29,373 bases of DNA, from the NCBI GenBank assembly GCA_964457585.1, contig CAYWFU010000033.1, positions 1-29,373 of the forward strand. The letters run 5' to 3'. The stretch is from CAYWFU01 sp964457585. Its GTDB lineage: Bacteria > JACRDZ01. The notes under the pieces are model-generated. The model was not told the DNA's origin and did not search any database. It worked only from the letters and a program-made list of their open reading frames with translations. The translations under genes were made by a program, and so were the position numbers. Shown here in pieces: positions 1-8,590 of the stretch (position 1 is its first letter; each line of letters starts with the position of its first letter).

Positions 1-54
1 GCCAATTCATCCCTGCAGTAAACTGCAGGGTATTCTTGGCACTTCCAGATAAAT
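1..54. repeat. Composite palindromic repeat, CTGCAG core (copy A)
   Basis: The core hairpin CCCTGCAGTAAACTGCAGGG lies between the arms GCCAATTCAT and GTATTCTTGGCACTTCCAGA. The first 41 bases are identical to the last 41 bases of the window. An inverted relative is at 7041-7105, and a relative with a different core is at 17421-17491. Confidence 0.85.
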
Positions 55-209
55 ACAGGAAAATTACGAATAATTTATTAAAACATAGAAATCATATGGA
101 GTCAAGCAAAAAAAATAAGATTTTTCTTGACAAATAAAAATGTTGAGTATAAGTTTATCGAGCGTTTCAAGCACGCCTTGCTCTCCATGCCCAATCCTCA
201 CCGAAAAAA

Positions 210-2405
210 TCACAATTTATGACCCCCATCAGGTATATCTTTATTTATTGGCAATGAAATAGTAAAAGTTGTACCTTCATGTAATCTGCTTATAACAGAT
301 ATTTTTCCCCCATGCTCCTCGATATTTTTTTTTGTTATAGCAAGCCCTAATCCTAAACCTTTTGTTTTTTTAGTAAAAAAGGGTTCAAATATTTTTGGCA
401 GGTCATCTCTGGATATCCCCTCTCCATTATCCTTAATACTTATATAAACATTTTCATTATATTGATTGATATCAAATTCTAAAGTTCCATTTTCTTTATT
501 TTCTGGGATAGCCTGGCAGCAATTATTAATTAAATTACTGAATGCCTGATTTAATTTTTTTTGATCGCCTGATATATTAATATTAGTATTTGTATACTTC
601 TTTTCAAATTTTATTTTCCTATTTTTAATTTCCATCTGCATTTTCATTTCACTAATAACCTGTTCTATAACATCAAAAATATTTAATGGATGCATATCAA
701 AACTTTTTTTAGCAGAAGAAAAATCCAGCAATTCTGAAACAAGCCAATCTATTTGCAAAGCACTATCTCTGACAATTTTTGAATAATTATCAATAAAATC
801 CGGATCCGAATGCAATTCTGGCAAGAGTTGCGCAAATGTCTTAACAGATGTAAGCGGATTTCGTACTTCATGAGCAAATGTCGCAGCCATCATACCTATT
901 GATGCTAATTTTTCCGATTGAAGTTTTTCTATATAAAGACGAGTATTCTTAATTGCAATTGATGCTTCTTTTGAAATAGTATTTAATAGTTTTACATCTT
1001 CATCAGTAAAGATATCTCCGGATAATTTATCTCCAAGAATTAGAATGTAATCTAAATGTTTATCAATAAGTATAGGGACAAGCACTTCACCATTAAATGG
1101 CATTAACTCATTTATTATATTATCAATAGTTTCTTCTTTAATGTCCACAATATGATTTAATTCTTCTTTAATAATGGTATCTTTTTGAGTAGTAAGGAAC
1201 TGAACCATATCTGATTTTTCATTTATCTCATGTAAATCTTTATCTGTAAATTCCCCAATATCCCCCTTTATCAAAGGGGGACTGAGGGGGATTTTAATTT
1301 CACTTTGTGCTAACTCTTTCTTTAGTATGGATGTTTCATGTACCTTTGAATAAACTACTGAATACCCTATCCCACTACTGTATGATAAAAAATAAATACA
1401 TTTTAAATTAAGAGTGGAAAAAATAGTATCACGTATAAAAGTAAGTATATTTTCTAAATGAATACTGGATTCAAATTCCTGTCCGACTTTTTGTAATACA
1501 TCATAATAATCGTAGGTTTTTTTATAAAAGTGTTTATCAATAATAGTTTGGATTTTATTTCTAATCGGATTAAAAAGAAGAGTAATTAAAACACCAGCAA
1601 TTCCTGTAATTGTCAAAGAAGTCATTCTGGTTAAATCAGATAGATATTTAGTTAAAGTAATAATGAGAATAACAAAGAAAGCGGTAAGTAGCCCAGTAGC
1701 AAAAGAATAGACACCATATCTTTTTATAATTACATGGATGTCCATGAGACGGTAACGGAGGATGGAGTAGGCAATTACTATGGTAAAGATAACAATAAAG
1801 ATAAATCCAAAAGGATAAAATTCAAATCCATATTTTTGAATAAAATCAATCCCACTGAAAGCCGCAACTGTATACCATATAAAACAATATTTTAAACGGA
1901 TTTTCTCCGTAGATGAAATACCTGGTTCTTTAAAATACTTTTTAAAGAGAAGGAGAAAAGGAATAAGTGCTATCATAAAATGTATTACCAAATAAATTGG
2001 ATGAAACGATCCTGCTGTTGAGTAATATCCCCAAAAAGCTTTATGGGGCTTTTTTAAAAAAAAATTTGTTACAAAAAAAAATGGCGTAAGAATACTCATA
2101 ATTATATAAGGAATAATTATAGTTTTTCTTAATTTTTGAAATTTTAAATATTCTACGAAAAAATGATATAAAGCTGGGGGAGTAAATATTACTGCAGTAC
2201 AGGCCAAATTACAACAAAAAGTGACTATTTTAAAATTAGTTATTGAATAAGAAATAGTATAAGCAAAAAGCCAAACAAAGACACTAAAACAAAATATAGT
2301 AAAAGAAATATTTATCATAGATTTTTTATTCTCTATTAATACAAATATTCCTATTAATAAAACTAATATAGCGCCACATAGTGTTGGTATTGAATATAAG
2401 CTCAT
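210..2405 (-). CDS. Membrane-bound sensor histidine kinase (TM region, GAF-like, HisKA, HATPase_c)
   Basis: This 731-residue hybrid-free sensor kinase has about seven to eight hydrophobic segments in residues 1-280, resembling the 7TM N-terminal region of PrsK-like kinases. A GAF-like domain follows at about 300-490. HisKA has the H-box HEVRNP with phospho-acceptor His512. HATPase_c has the N-box NLINN near 624, DNGEGI at 659, EPFF at 674 and GLGLGLAI at 683. It should autophosphorylate on His512 and pass phosphate to a response regulator, but none is encoded here, so it is an orphan in this window. It starts 38 bp after the oxidoreductase gene at 2444-3910 on the same strand and may be co-transcribed with it. 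Residues about 371-383 (KIPLSPPLIKGDI) are encoded by a palindromic repeat inserted in frame. The ligand and cognate regulator cannot be predicted. Confidence 0.93.
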   Translation of the reverse strand: MSLYSIPTLCGAILVLLIGIFVLIENKKSMINISFTIFCFSVFVWLFAYTISYSITNFKIVTFCCNLACTAVIFTPPALYHFFVEYLKFQKLRKTIIIPYIIMSILTPFFFVTNFFLKKPHKAFWGYYSTAGSFHPIYLVIHFMIALIPFLLLFKKYFKEPGISSTEKIRLKYCFIWYTVAAFSGIDFIQKYGFEFYPFGFIFIVIFTIVIAYSILRYRLMDIHVIIKRYGVYSFATGLLTAFFVILIITLTKYLSDLTRMTSLTITGIAGVLITLLFNPIRNKIQTIIDKHFYKKTYDYYDVLQKVGQEFESSIHLENILTFIRDTIFSTLNLKCIYFLSYSSGIGYSVVYSKVHETSILKKELAQSEIKIPLSPPLIKGDIGEFTDKDLHEINEKSDMVQFLTTQKDTIIKEELNHIVDIKEETIDNIINELMPFNGEVLVPILIDKHLDYILILGDKLSGDIFTDEDVKLLNTISKEASIAIKNTRLYIEKLQSEKLASIGMMAATFAHEVRNPLTSVKTFAQLLPELHSDPDFIDNYSKIVRDSALQIDWLVSELLDFSSAKKSFDMHPLNIFDVIEQVISEMKMQMEIKNRKIKFEKKYTNTNINISGDQKKLNQAFSNLINNCCQAIPENKENGTLEFDINQYNENVYISIKDNGEGISRDDLPKIFEPFFTKKTKGLGLGLAITKKNIEEHGGKISVISRLHEGTTFTISLPINKDIPDGGHKL
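1259..1294. repeat. Palindromic repeat inside a coding region
   Basis: CCCCCTTTATCAAAGGGGG at 1262-1280 is an 8-bp stem followed by ACTGAGGGGGAT. On the minus strand it reads in frame as the peptide IPLSPPLIKGD within the kinase's GAF-like region. This peptide-encoding palindrome is a known type of dispersed bacterial repeat, similar in principle to Rickettsia palindromic elements that land in genes without breaking them. Confidence 0.75.
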
Positions 2406-2443
2406 TAAGTTATATCCCTTATGCTTAATGGAACACTAAAAAA

Positions 2444-3910
2444 TCATTTTTCTATATTTTTAAAAATTAATTTTGCTACATTTCGGCCAGAATTAGCTAC
2501 CATGGATAATCCACCATGTCCAATTAATGTAGTTACCCAATGTCCTGTAAGAAATAATCCAGTTATTAAAGTTTTTTGAGAAATTAAATTTGGTATAGTT
2601 TGTGAAATTATTGGTTTCCATCCACGTATAGCTCCTTCGTTATTCAGGGTATATCTATATAAAGTCAAAGGAGTAGCAATTTCTTTTATAACGATATTGT
2701 TTGATAAATTTGGGATAACCTCTTCTGCTTTTTTTATTATTTTATCAGCAAAGCTAAATTTATTTTTTTCCCAATAACCCTTAGTTTTGAATGGAACAAG
2801 TACTACTAAAATAATAGTCTCCGAATTATCAGGAGCTAAATTTTTATCATGAAAAGAGGGGAATATAAAGATTATACCATCATTTAGAATATTTTTTTGT
2901 ATTGATTCTAAAAAATTGTCTATATTCCCAACTGGGAGGTACCACAAAGCTGAACATTTTTGTATGTCTTTATGTAAAGACCTATTTATGCCCAGAAAAA
3001 CTATAAAAGCTGAAATAGAAGGAATTAATTTATCTATCTTATTAATAAAAAGTTTATCCAAATGTTTTTTCCCAATTAACTTAAAAAAAGTTTGTTTAGC
3101 ATCACAGTTGGAAACTATAAATTTAGACTTTAATAAATAATTTTTATTTATAATTACACCTTCAACTGCACCATTTACAATTTTTATTTTTTCTACTTTT
3201 GTTGACAGTAGAATTTCTCCTCCAAATTCCTTAAATCTTTGCAGGAAAGCATCTGATAAAGCTTGCATTCCACCTTTTGGATAATATCCTCCATCAAAAA
3301 TATGTTCTCGATAAAGCGCAATCGCTGCAAATGCTGATACTTGGGATGAAGGTAAAGCCATGTTCCCTAATAAGAAACAGAAGAATGATTTCAATTCAAT
3401 ATCGCTAAAAAATTCATTTAATACATCGTTAAATGTTTTATTTCTTAATTGTGCATATAATAAAACAATATTTGAAGTACCAATAAATTTAAAAAATGCT
3501 GCTATTTCCTTCTGTTGATGAGGAAACTTGTTCTGAAGATTTTCTATTGTTTCATTTACATTATTTTTTATTGCTATTTTGTAATTAGAAGTAATTACAA
3601 TATCGGAAGGATCAGATCTTACGATCTCTATCTTTTTATTTAATTCTAATTCTTCTATTATTTTACCCAATAATCCATCTTTCCTACAACTTACAATACT
3701 GTGGATTCCTACATCAAAAGTAAATCCTTTTCTTTTGAATGAAGTACAATATCCACCAACTTTATGGTGTTGTTCAATAATTAAAACTTTTAAACCTGAT
3801 TTAGCCAAGTAGCAACCACAAGTAAGTCCACTTATTCCTGCACCACAAATAATTACATCATATTTTTCTCTATTTAAACCTAAAAGATTTAATTTTTTAT
3901 AATTGTTCAT
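2444..3910 (-). CDS. CrtI/RetSat-family FAD-dependent oxidoreductase (second paralogue)
   Basis: This 488-residue flavoprotein belongs to the phytoene desaturase / carotenoid isomerase / retinol saturase family. The dinucleotide-binding motif CGAGISGLTCG lies at residues 22-32, followed by the family sequence EQHHKVGGYCTSF. The C-terminal FAD-binding segment is LTGHWVTTLIGHGGLSM near 455-472. Family members desaturate, saturate or isomerise polyene chains using FAD. The substrate here is probably a polyene or long acyl chain made by the fatty-acid/polyketide genes at 19.4-29.1 kb, which is inference. It is a clear paralogue of the 4207-5691 product, with the same N-terminal block, GGYYPKGGMQ motif and C-terminus. 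No transmembrane helix is obvious. It could act on a soluble acyl-ACP or a membrane lipid. Confidence 0.9.
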   Translation of the reverse strand: MNNYKKLNLLGLNREKYDVIICGAGISGLTCGCYLAKSGLKVLIIEQHHKVGGYCTSFKRKGFTFDVGIHSIVSCRKDGLLGKIIEELELNKKIEIVRSDPSDIVITSNYKIAIKNNVNETIENLQNKFPHQQKEIAAFFKFIGTSNIVLLYAQLRNKTFNDVLNEFFSDIELKSFFCFLLGNMALPSSQVSAFAAIALYREHIFDGGYYPKGGMQALSDAFLQRFKEFGGEILLSTKVEKIKIVNGAVEGVIINKNYLLKSKFIVSNCDAKQTFFKLIGKKHLDKLFINKIDKLIPSISAFIVFLGINRSLHKDIQKCSALWYLPVGNIDNFLESIQKNILNDGIIFIFPSFHDKNLAPDNSETIILVVLVPFKTKGYWEKNKFSFADKIIKKAEEVIPNLSNNIVIKEIATPLTLYRYTLNNEGAIRGWKPIISQTIPNLISQKTLITGLFLTGHWVTTLIGHGGLSMVANSGRNVAKLIFKNIEK

Positions 3911-4206
3911 AATTATTGTACCTTATTTTTATATTAATTTTTTAATAATTCAACACCAATTTAAGATAAATACTTTTTTGTTTTTACTTAAGTTTGAGTA
4001 ATTATATCGCGAATAGACATAGTCTATCTCTTAACGCGATAAGCTTTTAAAAAAGTTGGTATTATATAAGGGATATCAATATATTTTAGTTCTATGCCAA
4101 AGAGATTAGCATAGTACGAGTGTTTAAAATCGCTAGCTTAAGTTTTATTTAGTAAATACCATATAAATGAATAATTACAAAAATCAGATCCATTTCTATT
4201 TGATTT
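3911..4206. other. 296-bp intergenic region with a hairpin between the two oxidoreductase genes
   Basis: There is no coding sequence here. An interrupted palindrome, ATCGCG...CGCGAT (4006-4011 and 4035-4040), encloses a second one, ATAGACATAGTCTAT. A smaller hairpin, TATGC...GCATA, lies near 4094-4113. No convincing minus-strand terminator with a U-run was seen. The region probably separates the last two genes into their own transcription unit or holds a 5' UTR structure. Confidence 0.4.
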
Positions 4207-5691
4207 TTAAAATTTTAATCCCCTAATAATTGATTTCGCAACATTTTCTCCACAATAAGCAACGGTTGAAATTCCTCCTTGTCCAATTCCCTGTGTCACC
4301 CAATGCCCAACTAAATATAGACCTTTGATGAAAGTTGTAGAAGGCATTACATTAATATCCATTTGAGATATAATTGATGCCCAACCAGAAGCCCCATTTT
4401 TATTTAAAGTATATCGATTTAAAGTTAATGGTGTAGCTATTTCTTTTACTATTATAGAATTTGATAAATCAGGTATGAATTTTTCTGTATTTCTTATTAA
4501 TTTTTCTGCTAATAGGATTTTATTTTTATTCCAGAAATCATTATTTGTTATTTTTGCAGGAATAAATAAAAAAATAGTTTCTTTATCTGGTGGAGCAATC
4601 GAGGTGTCATGTGAAGAAGAAAAAGAACAAAAAATAACATCTTCACTATAAGGTTTATTTTTTCTATTTGAATCTAAAAAAATTTTTTCCAAATTCAAAT
4701 TACTATTTAAAGAACACCACCAGCTACATGGATTTTTTAATATGTTTGAATAATTTTTATTTAATCCAAGATAAACTATAAAAGCTGATGTAGAAGTTTC
4801 AAGAATATTAATTTTTTTTGAAAATTCCGAAGGAAGATATTCTTTACCAATAAGTTGTAGGAAAGTACTTGTTGCATCACCATTGGAAATAACTAATTTA
4901 GAAGGTATATAATTATCTTTGTCAATAGTTACTCCTTTTACATTTTGATTTTTCACTATAATTTTTTCTACCTTTTTCCCTAATATAATTTCACCGCCAA
5001 ATTCCTTAAATTTTTCGACAAAAGCATCGGAAAATTTTTGCATACCGCCCTTTGGATAATAACCACCATCTATTACAAATTCTCTATATAGAGCTATACT
5101 AGCTACTGCAGAAGCTCTGGATGGTGGTAATCCCATGTTGGCACAAATAAAAATTCCCAATGTTGATTTAAGCTGATTGTCTTTAAAGTATATATCTAAT
5201 ATATCTTTGAAAGTTTTATCTATTAATCGAATATATAAATTTGCAAATTCAGAATTACAAATAAACTCAAAGAAATTTTCTATGTTTTTTGCTTCATGTT
5301 TAAATTTTTCTTGTAATTCAAAGATTGTTTTATTTATATCCGCCCATATGTGGATTTTATATTCAGGAAAAATGACAACATTAGAAGGATCAAATCTAGT
5401 TATATCTATTTTTGTGAAAAGTTCTAATTCATTATAAATTTTTCTCAATAAACCATTTTCTCTGAAGCTTCCTAAATAATGTGTAGTAGCATCAAACGTA
5501 AATTCCTTTCTTTTAAATGAAGTACAATATCCGCCAGGTTTATGATGCTGTTCAATAATTAAAACTTTTAAACCAGCCTTTGCCAAGTAGCAACCACAAG
5601 TAAGTCCACCTATGCCTGCACCAATAATAATTACATCATATTCATCTTTTTTTAAATTTTTGGTTTTTACTTTTTGACTGAAATTATTCAT
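4207..5691 (-). CDS. CrtI/RetSat-family FAD-dependent oxidoreductase (first paralogue)
   Basis: This 494-residue FAD oxidoreductase of the phytoene desaturase family carries GAGIGGLTCG at residues 24-33 and EQHHKPGGYCTSFKRK further on. It also has the family motif DGGYYPKGGMQKF and the C-terminal cofactor segment VGHWVTQGIGQGGIST. Its start overlaps the end of the upstream SDR gene by 8 bp, so the two are probably translationally coupled and share a job. Two CrtI-like enzymes in tandem suggest sequential desaturation or a desaturase plus isomerase acting on one chain. No squalene or phytoene synthase lies in the window, so a carotenoid substrate is not supported. A fatty-acyl or polyketide polyene is the better guess. 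Confidence 0.91.
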   Translation of the reverse strand: MNNFSQKVKTKNLKKDEYDVIIIGAGIGGLTCGCYLAKAGLKVLIIEQHHKPGGYCTSFKRKEFTFDATTHYLGSFRENGLLRKIYNELELFTKIDITRFDPSNVVIFPEYKIHIWADINKTIFELQEKFKHEAKNIENFFEFICNSEFANLYIRLIDKTFKDILDIYFKDNQLKSTLGIFICANMGLPPSRASAVASIALYREFVIDGGYYPKGGMQKFSDAFVEKFKEFGGEIILGKKVEKIIVKNQNVKGVTIDKDNYIPSKLVISNGDATSTFLQLIGKEYLPSEFSKKINILETSTSAFIVYLGLNKNYSNILKNPCSWWCSLNSNLNLEKIFLDSNRKNKPYSEDVIFCSFSSSHDTSIAPPDKETIFLFIPAKITNNDFWNKNKILLAEKLIRNTEKFIPDLSNSIIVKEIATPLTLNRYTLNKNGASGWASIISQMDINVMPSTTFIKGLYLVGHWVTQGIGQGGISTVAYCGENVAKSIIRGLKF

Positions 5692-6790
5692 AACTTTTTA
5701 AAAAACCCTCTCTAATACAATATTTTAGTAATTTCAAAAAAATCCCTATTTTCAAATTAGAAAATTCAAATCCATATTTTTTTAAGATTTTGTTTGTAAT
5801 TATAGAATCCAGTTTCACATCATTGTTAAATAAAAGAATATTATTTTTTAAAAGCATTTTTTGTGCTGATGTTGGATTATTTATAAAAAAATCTTTCAAA
5901 AAAATTAATTTTGGCTTTTTGAAATTCAAAAATTTATTAGATATGTCTAACATTAATTCAAAAGGTAAAGATTTATTATTGAATATATGGTAATTTTGGT
6001 TTTGTAATAATGATTCGGAAGAAATTATAAATATAGCTTTACAAATTTCATCAACGAAACCTATGTTTATGAAAAATCCTTTTACAGGAAAATAATTAAA
6101 TATTTTTAAGTTTAAAACATGAAGAAGTTGATAAACACCTTGCTGAAATGTAATTGTCTTTCCTGTTTTAGCTTCTCCAATTACTAATGGCGGTCTGAAT
6201 ATATCTATCCATAGTCCTTTTCTTCTATATTCCTCAATCAATATTTCTGCTTCATATTTACTTTGCTGGTATGTTGAGCTAAATCCTTGCCCAACATCTA
6301 AATCATCTTCTTTAAAAACCCCTTTATAATCTCCACATACATAAGCAGTACTTAAATGATTTACTTTTTTTAATCTTCCATGTTTACTGCATTTAACTGC
6401 TAATTCCAAAACATTCCGGGTTCCTTCAACATTAATTTTTCTAATTTCTTTTAATGGAGCATTGAATTTTGTTTCTGCAGCACAATGAAAAATTTCTTCA
6501 ACTTCTCTTTTTAGTAAATCCACATTGGGTTTATCCAATCCCAGATTTTTCTTTGTTATATCTCCTTCTAATACAATTAAATTATTAGATTTTTTTAGCA
6601 AGACATTTTTATCCCAGAATTTCAAAATATCTAAAACTCTATCTCTTGCATTTTTATTATCTTTACTTCTTGCTAAAGCATAAACTTTATAATCATTTTT
6701 TAAAAATATTTTTAATAAATATGACCCGACCTGTCCTGTAGCACCAGTGATAAATATTGTTTTTATGTTTTTTTTTGTTTTTGATATCAT
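5684..6790 (-). CDS. Thioester reductase-like extended SDR (NAD_binding_4 / fatty acyl reductase type)
   Basis: This 368-residue extended short-chain dehydrogenase has the Rossmann motif TGATGQVG at residues 15-22, a catalytic Ser near 147 (NHLSTAY) and the Y174xxxK178 pair (YQQSK). The segment HCAAETKFN...NVEGTRNVLELA resembles thioester reductase domains and 'male sterility'-type fatty acyl reductases. These reduce an acyl thioester to an aldehyde or alcohol with NAD(P)H. A likely role is reductive release or head-group processing of the chain built by the type II synthase genes, which is inference. A sugar epimerase or steroid-dehydrogenase-like activity is the alternative. Degraded pieces of a related gene occur at 11685-11942 and 12942-13005. 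Confidence 0.87.
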   Translation of the reverse strand: MISKTKKNIKTIFITGATGQVGSYLLKIFLKNDYKVYALARSKDNKNARDRVLDILKFWDKNVLLKKSNNLIVLEGDITKKNLGLDKPNVDLLKREVEEIFHCAAETKFNAPLKEIRKINVEGTRNVLELAVKCSKHGRLKKVNHLSTAYVCGDYKGVFKEDDLDVGQGFSSTYQQSKYEAEILIEEYRRKGLWIDIFRPPLVIGEAKTGKTITFQQGVYQLLHVLNLKIFNYFPVKGFFINIGFVDEICKAIFIISSESLLQNQNYHIFNNKSLPFELMLDISNKFLNFKKPKLIFLKDFFINNPTSAQKMLLKNNILLFNNDVKLDSIITNKILKKYGFEFSNLKIGIFLKLLKYCIREGFLKSYE

Positions 6791-7121
6791 AAATTTTCCT
6801 TGAAAAAGTTAAAAAGGTAAAATCCGAATTCTGGACTTATTTTCATCCAAGATTAAGGGGGACGCCCTTAAAAAGTTAAGAACCCCAAAGGGGACGTTGT
6901 CCAATTTGTCTAATATTCCCTCTCCCAAACTTTTTTATACGATCTTTTGCGCTATACATTGCTATGCTTGTCACCGTCCTTTTTATCCCCTATCTATCTT
7001 CCTATCTATCTTTACAACTAAATCTATTTTTGCATCAAAATTTATCCGAAAGTGCCAAGAATACTCTGCAGTTTACTGCAGAGATGAATTGGCACAATAT
7101 AAATAATAATTCATCCATCTT
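6791..7121. other. Repeat-rich intergenic region at the island border
   Basis: No intact gene is present. Positions 6791-6850 match the end of the DUF5615 remnants at 8.05 and 15.48 kb (AATTCTGGACTTATTTTCAT). A GC-rich stretch near 6856-6900 has short inverted pieces (GGGGACGCCCTT, GGGGACGTTGTCC). The stretch 6980-7020 is a simple CTATCTTCCTATCTATCTTT tract. The region ends in copy B of the composite palindrome. Confidence 0.5.
7041..7105. repeat. Composite palindromic repeat, CTGCAG core (copy B, inverted)
   Basis: The arms AGTGCCAAGAATA and GATGAATTGGCAC enclose the core CTCTGCAGTTTACTGCAGAG. Compared with copy A, the outer core pair changed from C-G to T-A on both sides, so pairing is preserved. 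Confidence 0.85.
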
Positions 7122-7502
7122 TTATTCCTCTAACAATTTTAATAATATTTTCTTAATTATATTAAATTTTTCATACAACTTTTCTGTTTCTGAAAATTCA
7201 ATAATATCGCCATAAGGATACCGTAATTTAGGCAAATATAAATTTATTTCTAATATATCATTTTTTATATCATTTAAGGAAGTATATATATTTATTAACT
7301 CTGCCAGCAATCTATCTAGTGCATGAACTTTTTCAACTTTTTTATTTGATTTTATCATAAGCGCTTTTAAAAATTTTTCAATTGCTTGATGTATATGATA
7401 GATAATAACTTCTGAATGCCCTTTTTCTCTGATTAGAATATCAACTGTATCCGAATCAAAATAAGCAACTTTTATCCATTCATAAACATTATTGTCTAAC
7501 AT
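7122..7502 (-). CDS. HEPN-domain protein of an MNT-HEPN toxin-antitoxin pair
   Basis: This small alpha-helical HEPN protein (HI0074-like) carries the block YHIHQAIEKFLKALMI, typical of HEPN partners of minimal nucleotidyltransferases. In such pairs HEPN is usually the RNase toxin and MNT neutralises it by AMPylation. The canonical R-x4-6-H RNase motif is not obvious here, so its toxicity is uncertain. The internal Met at 7502 is preferred over 7517 because it has GGGA upstream and reduces the overlap with the MNT gene. That overlap remains about 14 bp and indicates co-translation. Confidence 0.82.
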   Translation of the reverse strand: MLDNNVYEWIKVAYFDSDTVDILIREKGHSEVIIYHIHQAIEKFLKALMIKSNKKVEKVHALDRLLAELINIYTSLNDIKNDILEINLYLPKLRYPYGDIIEFSETEKLYEKFNIIKKILLKLLEE

Positions 7503-7806
7503 ATAATAGTTTCCCATTTTTTAAAATATCAATCCAAAAATCTAATTTTAATGTTTGTTTTTTTTCTATTTCATCTGGACTTACTACTATCAAATCCAAA
7601 CTATAATTTCTTGGAAAAAGTTTTTCACTTATTTCAAGAGCTATTTGATGTTTATTTTTTGCAGAATCATCAACAACTAATATATCTATATCGCTATATT
7701 CATTTGCCTCACCTTTAGCATAACTACCAAAAAGATATATCTTCTTTGGATTTGCGATTTTTTTTATATTTATTATAACATTATTAATATCTTCTCGATT
7801 TAACAT
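7489..7806 (-). CDS. MNT-type nucleotidyltransferase (antitoxin of MNT-HEPN pair 1)
   Basis: This 105-residue minimal nucleotidyltransferase has GS at residues 27-28 (LFGSYAKGE) and the catalytic acidic pair in SDIDILV (Asp39, Asp41). This is the pol-beta superfamily fold used by MntA-type antitoxins to AMPylate a HEPN toxin. GAGG lies upstream of the ATG. It overlaps the downstream HEPN gene. A second pair of this type, divergent in sequence, lies at 14610-15309. Confidence 0.88.
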   Translation of the reverse strand: MLNREDINNVIINIKKIANPKKIYLFGSYAKGEANEYSDIDILVVDDSAKNKHQIALEISEKLFPRNYSLDLIVVSPDEIEKKQTLKLDFWIDILKNGKLLYVRQ

Positions 7807-7842
7807 AATAACCTCTTTTAAAAGTGAAGGGTAATTAATGGG

Positions 7843-7935
7843 AGGATTAACGTCCTTAAAAAGTTAAAATGTCCTTGATTAATTAATCCACTTCTTTGTC
7901 TTCAATTATAATTTTTTCTCCTCTTTTATATGACA
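7843..7935 (-). pseudogene. Unrecognised degraded ORF, copy 1 of 3 (MSYKRGEKIIIEDKEV)
   Basis: The segment recurs at 12813-12943 and 14390-14532. On the minus strand a short reading frame gives MSYKRGEKIIIEDKEVD followed by a stop, then LIKDILTF. The other two copies begin MEWAFMYKRGEEII or a close variant. I do not recognise the parent family. Repetition with point changes shows a duplicated fragment rather than an active gene. Confidence 0.45.
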
Positions 7936-8046
7936 TCGATATACACTTGCTCCAGTTTTGTTTAATAACATCCCAATTACAGTCCCTTTCTCTTTAAATA
8001 TTTCTGCCCTATATATGATATTAATACTCTTGCTTTTGTTATCTTT

Positions 8047-8142
8047 TTATAGATTAAAAGGTAAAATACGAATTCTGGACTTATTTTCATCCACAGTAAT
8101 CAGCACTCCATTTTTAAGCATAGATTCATATTGTTGTTTCAT
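8047..8142 (-). pseudogene. DUF5615 (PIN-like toxin) with internal deletion, copy 1
   Basis: This 31-codon frame starts ATGA-overlapped with the DUF433 remnant. The tail NGVLITVDENKSRIRILPF matches the C-terminal strand of DUF5615 PIN-like proteins, but the N-terminal active-site region (normally around a DEN motif) is missing. The family is normally about 110 residues and is paired with DUF433. The same remnant occurs at 15.48 kb with small frameshifts. Confidence 0.55.
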
Positions 8143-8249
8143 GCATTCACCATAGATAATTCTATTTCTTCTGCACGCCATGCAGCATATGTGAGTGCTT
8201 CACATATATTTTCTTATGGGTTAAATGTTATCCGAGCTAAATTTTTCAT
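8139..8249 (-). pseudogene. DUF433 antitoxin with internal deletion, copy 1
   Basis: Reading from ATG at 8249 gives MKNLARITFNP, then a stop, then in the same frame ENICEALTYAAWRAEEIEL. The first piece is the typical DUF433 N-terminus and the second is its C-terminal helix (ALTYAAWRAEE). About 35-40 middle residues are missing. GAGGAG lies upstream, so the ribosome binding site survives. It is followed directly by the DUF5615 remnant, the usual partner. Confidence 0.65.
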
Positions 8250-8266
8250 ACTATAATCTCCTCTTT

Positions 8267-8358
8267 AAATATTTTCCCTAAATCTATATTCAATCCCTAA
8301 TAACCTGAGATTCAATAATATCATTTTCAAAGTATGTTTTCATGAAAGTATATTCGTT
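8267..8358 (-). pseudogene. 3' fragment of a Uma2 gene
   Basis: About 90 bp are near-identical to the last 30 codons of the intact Uma2 gene (18737-18830). The shared run includes CAATAATATCATTTTCAAAG. It is cut off just before the hicA stop codon. A shorter copy of the same Uma2 end lies at 8857-8892. Confidence 0.75.
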
Positions 8359-8359
8359 A

Positions 8360-8590
8360 CTAAAAGCTATTCCATTCATCTACTGAAATTTTACGTTCAA
8401 TAATTGTTTCTATCTCTCTAATCATCATTTTTAATTGTGGAATGGAATATTCATGATTTGATGGTATAGAAAGACGATGTTCCTTGTATATCATAAAATG
8501 ATGTCTGGTTCCTACAAAAGGTCCATCAAATCCAATTTTACGCAAACGATAAATAAAATTTTTTCTTTTACACGGCGACCATTGACTCAC
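8360..8590 (-). CDS. hicA: HicA-family mRNA interferase toxin
   Basis: This 76-residue protein of the HicA dsRBD-like fold carries the motif GTRHHFMIY with the catalytic His, followed by the family segment LSIPSNHEYS. HicA toxins cleave mRNA and are blocked by HicB. The start is a GTG inside the 3' end of hicB, with AGGAGA seven bases upstream. The two genes overlap by 23 bp and are in the antitoxin-first order. Length is normal for the family. The gene's end abuts a Uma2 fragment, so downstream sequence was rearranged but the toxin looks intact. Confidence 0.9.
   Translation of the reverse strand: MSQWSPCKRKNFIYRLRKIGFDGPFVGTRHHFMIYKEHRLSIPSNHEYSIPQLKMMIREIETIIERKISVDEWNSF

Noticed and set aside
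2444..6790. Carotenoid biosynthesis cluster
   Set aside because: The FAD oxidoreductases are CrtI-like, but no phytoene/squalene synthase, cyclase or prenyl transferase is present. An acyl or polyketide substrate fits the neighbours better.
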